Shown here piece by piece: positions 1 to 10,100 of a DNA stretch of 26,628 nt. The notes beneath the pieces are model-generated. The model did not search any database and was not told the DNA's origin. It saw only the letters and a program-made list of their open reading frames with translations. The stretch's first letter is position 1. Each line of letters starts with the position of its first letter. The position numbers and the translations under genes were made by a program. This DNA comes from Apostichopus parvimensis (taxonomy: Eukaryota > Echinodermata > Holothuroidea > Aspidochirotida > Stichopodidae), in the NCBI GenBank assembly GCA_000934455.1, contig KN890719.1, positions 20,332 through 46,959 on the forward strand. The letters are read 5' to 3'.

Positions 1-128
1 CGAAGAAGGGCCTCCCACTTAATATGCGGACACCCTAACCAACTAGTCCATAGACACTGATTGTATGTCCAGAGGTTCGAAACTTTATATATTAAAAACT
101 ACAGCATACAATTTGAAAGTTGTTACTG

Positions 129-240
129 TTAAGGATAGTTCAGTGGTTAACCTCTCCCGTCCCCCTTTTTCAGCTTATTTACTGAGACTCTTATACCGCC
201 GCCTGGGTGGATGAGAACTGAACTGACTGAGATTTACATA
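129..240 (+). repeat. Possible tRNA-derived SINE head fragment
   Basis: The bases at 133-155 look like a tRNA 5' half, with an A-box-like TAGTTCAGTGGTTA. No convincing B box follows at the usual spacing. Downstream is a GGGTGGATGAGAACTG-type stretch (205-220) of the kind seen in SINE bodies. It does not fold into a full tRNA. Confidence 0.3.
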
Positions 241-430
241 TAAAGGATATTGACGTACTTGAGTGTACGGTATATCCCTACCCTGGGGCAGTAGATGAAA
301 GTTTAATGGCAGTTTGGGGATTATACAATTCATATTTGCCCTAGTTACAACTTTCACACACATCATTTGTGGTTGTATGAATTGGTAAAAGGGGCTGGTG
401 CACTTTCAAGAACCGGACATGTTGGTGGAA

Positions 431-582
431 GGGGGTGGCTTGGAGGTGGGACATGGAAGGGTGTGGACGCATAGGTATATGTGTTCACATGTCAACTAAG
501 GGGGCGGAGGATGGCTTGGGAGGTGGGATATGGGAATGGAAGGGTGTGGACACATATGTATATGTGTTGACATGTCAACTAA
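431..582. repeat. Two-copy direct repeat, G-rich, about 70-83 bp unit
   Basis: Copy 1 (431-499) and copy 2 (500-582) share TGGCTTGG, AGGTGGGA, AAGGGTGTGGAC, GTATATGTGTT and ACATGTCAACTAA in the same order. Copy 2 has a few inserted bases. Confidence 0.85.
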
Positions 583-583
583 C

Positions 584-2594
584 CATTGCATTACAGAGCT
601 GTAAATGACTCAGATTCTAAAGTTGATCATACATCCAAAACAGTGAGCAGAAATAATTTGATTTCTTTATAACCCAATTCTGTGTGTCAATACTAATGGC
701 CAGACTTATTTCAGGACAAAGCAAAACTCCTTAATCACAGTTCTTGGGAGGGAGGGGGGGGGGGGGGAAGGGGTTGGTGTGGGAAGGAGAGGGGTTATCA
801 ATGTCATCACAATCAATGCATCAATTTATTACTCTAAAAAACTTTGCTACCTTTGACCTTTAACATGATTGGCAAACATTAAGTAACCACTGCTACTAGT
901 ACATAGCAGCAAGACTCCAGACATAGTCCAGATCTGGACACTACATTATTATGCAGATATGAATGCAATGAAACCAGCTTATTACAATAAACTTATTAAC
1001 TATAATCTGATACTGTATAAAGAAATACTGTAGACAACTTTTTGCACAACTTATACTTGGAGAAAAGCCAAGGTTCAAAAATAGCATAAACAGTATTGAG
1101 TTTCATATTCAATCAGATCAATATCAACAATTTACTTCCGTTCATTATTTTTATGATGTTCACTGCAATCCTGTACTAGTAACATGTCTGACCATATACA
1201 GGAAAGATTGCAGTCTCAGATAACATAATGTGTTACTCTAGCCATCCACGACGACGACGTACATCCATCCAGGAAGAATCAAATTTGGCATCAATTGCAA
1301 AGAAAGGAAAATGAAGTATGAAAAATAACACATATCATCATCATCATTTGAGGCATACCAAATTGTCCTGCATTGGTTGATATTAATCAATAATTTGGAG
1401 CAGATAAATGACTGTAACCACAAAGGTTTCCTAATTCATAGACAAACATAGCCAGGTAATGCCCCCCCCCCCCCACCTCATTAATGTGCAGTTATATCTT
1501 GTGCCACCACTACGTGTACAAAAGCTTCACTAGTTAACTGGACATGAATATTGTGCCCCTCCTTATATTGTTGGTGGGCCTCCCCCCCGATCAACTCAGA
1601 ATTCTTGGCTATGGGGTTGTCCCAATTATTTCTGAATATCAGACAGCTGGATCAGGATACATACTTTGTTACAACATAATGCAAACCTGCAACTGTATGG
1701 GACAAAGAATAAAGGTCTCTTTCTTTCTTTCATTGTTCTTGTAGTATCTCCAAGGTTACAGATTCAATATTCGACACCCACAACAAGGTAACCATGGCGA
1801 CTGGAAAAGGTAAATCTTGGATGTGACACACCTTACTTATAGAGGCGTAAAAGGTTATTAGTCATGGCTTTTGCACAATTTAAGATATAGGAAAAAGGCA
1901 AGAAAAAAGAAAAGAAAAACAAAACAGAAAGAGGTTGAACCTGCAATAATGTTCAAATATTACAATCCACTTATGGACATTATTGATACAATCTTGTTAA
2001 CATTGAACCATTTTTGTTTTTTTGCCATTTTATTTTGTTTTTTTTGTGACAGCTGCCATGAAAGACTATGAATATGGAGAAATCACAAGTTATCTCCACA
2101 TAAATATGAATGAGAGGAATCTACAAGATAAATTTGCAATGAAGGAAAAATGCAGCAAGACCTGCTAATTATTTCAATCAATCAATAAAACAATTAGAAA
2201 GAGCTGGCAAAGTAGGGCAATGGTCCATCACCATTACAATGGCCAGCCAGTAAAATCAGGCAGTATTTCACTTCTTACGTTGGGAAACCAGACGTCACAT
2301 GTTACTGGATATGATGAAATTTCCGAATACATATATATTAGTGGTAATTCTCCCTTCGTTATTTTGGAATTAAATATTAAAGATGTGAGTTGAGAAATAA
2401 TGACAAATGCTTGTTAATACGTAACTGTCAAACACCATTACAGCTTAAACTGACTTTTCCTATACAAATTCAGAAAGTATAACTCGTTCATGACAGATTC
2501 ATCAAAACTGAATTGGACGTTATGATTGGATATATATCATTTCTTTATATGGAGGCTTCAAAGGAAAAATGAATTTGACTGCACCTCCAAGGTA
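584..2594. other. Non-coding interval with homopolymer runs
   Basis: There is no gene-like frame. It holds a run of 14 G (754-767), a run of 13 C (1462-1474) and A-rich purine tracts near 1889-1935. The short open frames look like chance. Confidence 0.6.
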
Positions 2595-3230
2595 AGAGCA
2601 GTTACTGTATCACCATAGCAGCTTCCTGATTATTTCCCAAGGTAGCAGCTTCCTGCTTGTCCAAGGTAGCAGCTCCCTGCTTATCGGATAGCAGCTTCCT
2701 GCTACTATTATGTAGCAGAGAGATGATATCTGGAAAGTAGCTCCCTGCTAATTGGATAGCAGCTTCCTGCTTATTTCCCAAGGTAGCAGCTCCCTGCTAA
2801 TCAGATAGCAGCTTTCTGCCTCTATAGAGTAGCAGAGAGATGATATTTGGAAAGTAGCTCCCTGCTCATTTGGATAGCAGCTTCCTGCTTATCCAAGGTA
2901 GCAGCTCCCTGCTAATCGGACAGCAGCTTCCTATTAGGTCCCTGCTAATCGGATAGCAGCTTCCTGCCACTATAGAGTAGCAGAGAGATGATATCTGGAA
3001 AGTAGCTCCCTGCTAATTGGATAGCAGCTTCCTGCTTATTTCCCAAGGTAGCAGCTCCCTGCTAATCGGATAGCAGCTTCCTGCTACTATAGAGTAGCAG
3101 AGAGATGATATCTGGAAAGTAGCTCCCTGCTAATTTGGATAGCAGCTTCCTGCTAATCGGATAGCAGCTTCCTATTAGGTCCTTGCTAATTTGGATAGCA
3201 GCTTCCTGCTAATATAGAGTTGCAAAGAGT
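2595..3230. repeat. Minisatellite of AGCAG..CTGCT stem-loop units with higher-order periodicity
   Basis: Many units of about 20-35 bp follow the form TAGCAGCTTCCTGCTAATCGGA, with CTCC or CTTC in the middle. A marker segment GTAGCAGAGAGATGATAT recurs at about 2712, 2829, 2987 and 3094, which gives a higher-order period of roughly 107-158 bp. Each unit contains AGCAG-CTTC-CTGCT or AGCAG-CTCC-CTGCT, a 5-bp stem with a 4-base loop. Confidence 0.93.
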
Positions 3231-6200
3231 TACTAAATGGATAACAACTGCTTGCTACTCCAGAGTGGCAATGCCTAAAGAATGGAAACAATGAAGTTAA
3301 AATGGTTTGCATAGAGCCACTGTCTGCAAACTATTGGACACGAATCAAAAAGTGGGTGCTGAAAAATCATTTGTCGGTGGGTTCTGGAGAATTTTCCAGA
3401 CATTGGAAAATTTAGCCACAGCTTTACAGAACTTGTTGATTGAAATGGATTAAGATCTATTCTTAAAGGTCAAAGTCCAAAGTCTGAGGGGGGTGGGGGT
3501 CTGGGGGGGTCATGGCTTAGTCTGCATGGAAGATCCAGGGCTGTGCACCTAAGAGGTTGCTGATAACTGGTAAAATATATCTGGGTTCTTCGGATATTAG
3601 ACATTCAATTTGTAGCTGTTTCAGTCTCCCGTATATATTAGTTTGATTGTATTGTGGGTATAAAATAGACTACCTATTAGGGAAATAAATGCAAACGGGA
3701 AAAAAGCAAATGTGTTTGAACATAACAGAGACTTCATATAGAACACCTATCTCGTAAAAAATTGCTTAAGTTTCCTTCAAATACAAAGGTCAACCTTTTC
3801 TGCTCTGCAACAGGGACACCCAAATTATACTAATTTTACTAAAATTACTTTATGAAGCGACCCTTCTTAAAAAGTAATCTATTCATCATCATTTATCTGA
3901 TTAGTAAGAATTTAAATAAACATGTTGGTAAACATTTCTAACAATCATTCGATGAGTGGAAGAGCTTTCAGCTATCCTTCAGAATGCCATTTTTCATACC
4001 AGCAAATTCTGGGACTGTTCTTCCTTCTGTGTTCACCACTACAACCCCCCCCCCCTCCTAACCAAAAAATAAAAAATGTCTTCTCCTTTGTCTAAGTAAA
4101 AATTTGAATTTCAGAATTAACAATAGTTAGGGGTTCATTTATGCATCTACTCTGTACACAATTAATCATACAACATGCCTGAGTGCAGTTTGTCACGTTT
4201 CAGATTGCATTTGCATTTTCCTTACAGTTCTGTTCTTGTTATGATTTTACCTTACCCCCTCTGTCAACACACCACCAGACATTTAATCCATAAACATAAA
4301 TTGCTTTTAATAGCCAGAGTTTCTGATATGTAAGCAATATAGACAATACCCTAAGATGCTAATCAATACAACATAAAGGAACACAAGCCACCCACTTGTT
4401 TCACTTTTTTTGTATGAAAAACCTTGCAAAATTCATATTCATTTATTGATTTTGCTATAACAGTTCGTCCCTAACTTTAGTTCATTGGTCTGTTTACATA
4501 TATCTAAACAAGACAAAGATGTTTATTGACAGAGCAGTTATTTTAAAATGATCAATTAGTCATGTCATTTCACTTCCTGATTCAACTTGAGTCATTGTAT
4601 TACTTCATCAGCAGGTATATCAAAAAATGTTTTCCTTCATCTGTGAAAATGCTTAACTCTGAGTACAATAGATGGATTGACTACTATCTGAGTACAACAT
4701 ACTAGGTAGTTCTAACTGTACTTCTATGAATCTGATATATTCAACTATTTACAAGAAAAGGTGCACTGATATTGAATGTCGGACATTACTCATACACATG
4801 ATCTTGGAATGTCACACCTGTTGTTGCTATGGCTACATGAAACAAGTTGTAACACAGTATCACTAGCCTCCCTCTAATCTTCTTCAGAGTCCATTTCTTT
4901 TGCAATTTTGTTAAATTACCAGTATTTTTCATAAGACTTCCCACTGTACAACAGTTCTGTATTACGGACTATTGAAAACTTCAGAAAGGAGAAGTTGTAG
5001 ATCACACTGAAGTCTTCAAGAACTACTACATGGCAGAAATATTGACATTCTGCAATTTTCACACCCCTCCCTTCACCCCCCCCCCCCCCCCCCCCCCCCC
5101 CCCCTTCCCACCATCCCCTTTAACTAACCATATGCAAGGATTGAGGCATACACAGTAGACACCAGATATAGAGGACGAGCTACAGTTTTGATCAATATTC
5201 TTTCTAAGCAAATAGAAATCCACTTATGTGTGAAACTTAAGTATATTGACAACAACTTCCTCTCTTTTTGAGATGCTTCTGTTTAAGGTTTGGAATATTA
5301 ATGACGATAATGTAGCAATTGTAACTGGGAATTCGTAAAGAGGCATTATGTTTTACATTTACAGCTGACTTGCATAGTGGCTACTTTTTTTTCACAATCT
5401 GAAGGCACACTGTGATATGCAATCCTTGTATGCCTAGAGTTTCCAGAAATTATCAACAGAACTAATATTTGCTAACTTTGTGACTATATTTTCAATGAAT
5501 TACAGTAACTGGTTATAAATGAAAAAAATATTAAAAAAAATGCATATGAGCGCACATCTGACAGCAGTTTCATGCTCCAGTTTTAAACCCTTTGAACCTT
5601 TTCAAGTTCTCCCTATGGACCACCTTCCTTTTGTTTATGATCAACATTTAATATTGCCTTTTATCCTATTAATTATAATGCATATTTCTGGCCTCACTGG
5701 TTTGCATATTAGGAGCCAACTGTATCTAGGGACAAATGTCTCTCGGCATTTCTGGAATCGAGGAAAGGGAACTGACATTGTAGGTTGTATCACCAAAGGA
5801 AAACAAAATGTGAGACACATTTCACCAACACACTACTTGACAATAACAGTATGAGACAATTGGATAACTTCTTGGAACTCCACGGCGTTGACTTTGTAAT
5901 CACTGAAAGACACGATTCATGATCTTTTTAACTTCTACAAAATTAAACAAAGGGTTTCTTTGTTTGCAGTGATTAACCATTCTTGTACCCTTTTCTTGGT
6001 GTGGGGAGGACTATTTCCCATGATATCCCATAGATACGCTAATGAGTCACAATTGTTTATATTTATAAGTGAATAATATGAACTTCAAGTAGTTTGCACA
6101 ACTTGTGGTACTCAGAGTAGGCCAACATGAACAAAAGTGAGTAGAATTGTCGGTACAAAGGGCATTGTGAATCTATCGTCGAAGAAGAGAAGCAATCGTT

Positions 6201-6711
6201 TCTTATGCAATGGCTTTGTGCTGTCATATCAAATACCAAATGGCAACTGAAACTGCATCTGCAATAAGAGTTACGCCCTAGGAGGGGTCGACTCAGGAAG
6301 CAATCCATCCGATGTGACTCATGATTAATATGGTTGACGAGGATTAGAAACGTTAGCTGATGATGCTTTTATCGGTTTAATCGACAGATAATCCCACAAG
6401 GATCTTGAGAAGATATTACGGCACATGTCACGTTTCATCCTTGTTGTGTCTAATTTCCTTTGGACCCCATTTTTTGAAGAAACTTCCCGCTAGCGAGCAA
6501 CCAGGAGAACCCAAAATGTTCTAAAAATTTCTGACGTCCATAAGAAGTAAGATACTACCTGACCCTGTGGAGGATAAATAATGAGTTGAATACACCAGTT
6601 CATTCTTCTTCTCCTCCTCCTCTTTCTCCTCTGTCATAATGGCTACGGAATATACAAATCTCTCTCCCGATGAATCAAGAGGCTAAAACATTGTCTAGTG
6701 TATCGCCTACA
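3231..6711. other. Non-coding interval downstream of the UBTD gene
   Basis: No recognisable gene is present. The 111-residue frame at 5519-5854 and the 81-residue frame at 6063-6308 match no family I know and look like chance. A degenerate edge of the minisatellite persists to about 3260. The UBTD 3' untranslated region should occupy the right end; a pyrimidine tract lies at 6603-6633 (purine on the transcript). Confidence 0.55.
5076..5104. repeat. 29-base poly-C run
   Basis: This is an uninterrupted C homopolymer inside a C-rich stretch (about 5062-5120). Its exact length is likely to be unreliable in any assembly. Confidence 0.95.
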
Positions 6712-7100
6712 TCAACCATCCACAGGTGGAGGCGGTTCTGGCAGCGCGATTATCACCTGCACGATGAATCCTTTCGGGATATTTGCATCTTCAATTCGTG
6801 TTTTGTTCGGGAGGAGTTTCCCCGAAAAGTACCACCTCTGCTGGGAGGGGTCCACGCCTTCCTCTTTGAGGAGCCGCTTCTTTATTTGAAACACTGTGTC
6901 CGTTGAACGCACGACCAATTTAATGTCCTTCCCCGTCGACAGACGCAGCTTGATGTTCATGTCGACGCCGTCCGACGCCGGTTCGGGATCGATGACGTCC
7001 GATTCGATGGACTCCTCCACTAAATTGATGGGTGGACTAAGGCAATACACTGGTAGTACATATCTATTTCCTAACTCGTCGTAGCAGTCTGTTAATGTTC
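6712..7100 (-). CDS. UBTD2: UBTD2-like exon 3 (last coding exon; ubiquitin-like domain)
   Basis: This exon encodes residues 104-232 and the TGA stop at 6714-6712. The acceptor reads ataatttcag|GAAC with AG at 7102-7101, and the exon starts in phase 1, completing a Gly codon begun in exon 2. It carries the end of the N-terminal domain ([19 protein letters not shown]), an acidic linker rich in Glu and Asp, and the whole ubiquitin-like domain, ending in PPPPVDG. The open frame runs on to 7185, but that part is intron: the family alignment begins exactly at the splice site. Confidence 0.93.
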
Positions 7101-10100
7101 CTGAAATTATAGGGAATATGAGAAACATGTTAAGACGGTATGCTATTGGAATAGACATTTGTGAAATACAGTACTTATGACCCATTTATCATATTGTTAT
7201 GAAATCGTTTTTTTGCAATTTTCATTGACATGTTCCTGTTATTGTTAATAAACACTTCAACCGATAATTGTATACTATGATCAATACTACAGTATATATA
7301 CAGTATTTATTTGAGTCCAGATGGCTAAACATTTGCAGTACAAAGGAAACTGCTGCTATTCTGTAGAACAAACTGAAGCTAGTGCCCTACAGTATCATCA
7401 AAAGCCTAAGCTCTTGCACACTTCACGTCTAGACGTCATGACTTCTGCATCAATGGATGCAAAGAACAAGTATTCCAAGTAACAATCTCACTGAGATATA
7501 TTAAAAAAAACTGACAAAATTCAACAAAATATCAACAAACTATGAAAGAGCATTCTCATGTCAAACAAGTAAAGCAAAACAATACTAATAAAATAAAAAC
7601 AACAAGTACAATCAAACAAACACAAACATACATACAGGACAACAGAAACACATTTTATTTGCACAAACCTACACAGACATAAAGAGAGCAAGGTTTTGAA
7701 AGTAGATAAGAATGCTTTATCTTCAACGTGAGAGCTAATAATCTACAAACCAGACAGACATAGTTTGTTCAGTACGCAAAAGCAAGTCTCTCTGACAAGA
7801 CAATCTTTAGCAGCCATGTTATGAGAGACTTCAGTCATACAATTTAGTGTACTTTAACATGTAACATACGAGACCTCAGCCTTACAATAAGTCATCCATA
7901 TTTAACCTATTTTCTCAAGTACGGTTTAATTTGTAACCAAGTGGTTATGTATTTTTCACATGGACTCACCCTGAACTATTAGAGTGACAGGGATTATATC
8001 TAACCAAGATGTTAAAGTAAAGACAGTGTGACAAAGCAGTCGATCCACGCAGACAAAATTTTGAATTATTATTATTTACTTAAGGGATCAGGAAAGTCTT
8101 CCAAGATAAATCTAAGTCCCAGGTACTGTAAGACTAGATATAGACACACGATCTAATATAGAATATACTGTGTACATTTGCTGGATGAGTTTACAAAGGA
8201 CTTCCTGTCTGATGTTTGATCATGGCAAAACAGAGCAATAAAACAGTTGAGAATAAAGCTCATTAAATTTTCAGAAATCAAAGGTGCCAGTTTCTGCTCG
8301 AATGTATCCTATTCATCCTAATATTGCACTTTGGTAGTGTAATTCTTGGAAAATGTATGTAACCTCTCATTGACATGTTTACAAGTAGGTCTCTATTCAA
8401 CGAAGTGTCATATCCATGCAGCTGTGATGTTTACAGAATTGTTCTACTTTCTCAAAACTGAAACTGCTAGAAACAGTTGGAAGGAAATAAAATATAAACT
8501 CTATTACTGTACGTTTCTCTTCGAATATTTTTTCTTGGCTTTCAGTATCTGATTTACAACCAACTTGTTGAACATTAAACTGAAAAAACAAAACAAATCC
8601 ATAATGAGGAAATAATTAGTGAAAGTAAACCATTATCACCTCTTTCCTTGTAATTTTGTAGTTGTTGGTTGATTCTGCTCCTAACCAACCATTTTTTTAA
8701 CCTTTCTATTTCAAGTTTCATTTCTGAATTTCGGAGTCGGGGGTTTTCTGTTCTTGATTTACTCATATGTACATGTATAAATTCTTCATGGCAGTGGCAA
8801 TTCACAACTGTTGCTTACAGGGTATTTATAGGATACTGATGGAAATCAATTCAAGTGAAGTAACTTTTTCGTGAGTTGCATTAAAAGTTGCTGGTGTTGG
8901 TCATAGAGGTCAGCACGAAATATGTTGTTAAATTTGTTTTGTGCCGAATGGTGGTCAATACCAGAGAACCCAACCACAATGCTACGCCTAGACATTACAT
9001 ACTACAAGAACACTTCCAGGGATCATCTGTACTTTAGAAGGCCCAGGTATAAAGTGGGCTACAGCTTAGAAATTAAGAATCAGGCAAAAGTTCTCTTTGA
9101 CAGTTCTCCTTGAAATAGTTACAGCAGTTTTATTTAATATCCAGTTTTGGTCAATGGAGAATACAGAACCTCATGACATTTCTGCTGAATAAAGCCTCAG
9201 TAATATAAGCGAAAAATCTGGCAGAAAGTTGAATATGTTCATATTGTATAAAAGTTGGTTTAATTAAACGGAACCAAGCTGCTTTAAGTTTTAATGACCT
9301 GGAGAGTTAATCTCACCGTTTGGACAGGTTATGTTTGCACCGTCGACGATGGCTTGAGAAAGGGCATGCTCTCCGTTCTCTAGTTCCTGGGCAGCACCCC
9401 TGAGAGCATCCCAGATCTCTTTACGCCCTTCAAAGGCTGGTGCCGTCTCCCAAAATTCATCTCTCTTACTTTTGAGTTGTCCTTTCGTCAAAGGGATATC
9501 ACTTTTCCACTTTGGACTTTCTGGCTTGAGAGGCTGGTTTCGACCAATGGGCACTGCAAAGAGTACAGAATTAGTGCATGTGATAACTGTGTCCTCTAAA
9601 GTACATTTTAAGTTGGTTCATAGTAAACATTCAAAACCAGGTATCTACCCAGTGGAAATTATTAACGGTCACCCGCAACAGCAAAATTTCTGTTTTGGAT
9701 AAAAAAGAACCTTCAGCTTTGGAGGTCGTCCGGCAGAGGACTAGCTGCTGACAACAGAGTCAGATTTGCATTACATATTTTAATGTCCCCATACAGGTAT
9801 AGGTAAATAATAAATTGGTATCATTCTCCATCACATTGGAGATACTGGAGTAAAAAAAGAAAAGAAAAAAGAGTGGGCTATGGTCCATCTAAAGGGGAGT
9901 TTTACTGGCCCAAAGCTGGTGTTCTATACACCAAACTCTACAAATCTCTGCTATAGTGTACGGCAAAGAATGACCATTCTGTGTTAATACTTTGTTACAA
10001 TTCTTGGAAGGAACCAAATTCGCTGTTTGGAAAACCAAATAATACAGTACTGTTATTCCTGATTGTCCAAGGGGCAACCAGAAAGAATCCAGAAGAACAA

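Noticed and set aside
61..95. AGGTTCGAAAC resembling a tRNA T-loop
   Set aside because: No matching D arm, anticodon arm or acceptor stem surrounds it.
5519..5854. 111-residue open frame on the plus strand
   Set aside because: It has no recognisable domain, starts in a low-complexity lysine-rich stretch and shows no splice or family support. It is probably chance in non-coding DNA.
6670..6906. Plus-strand frames over the last UBTD exon
   Set aside because: They are shadows of the minus-strand ubiquitin-like coding sequence.
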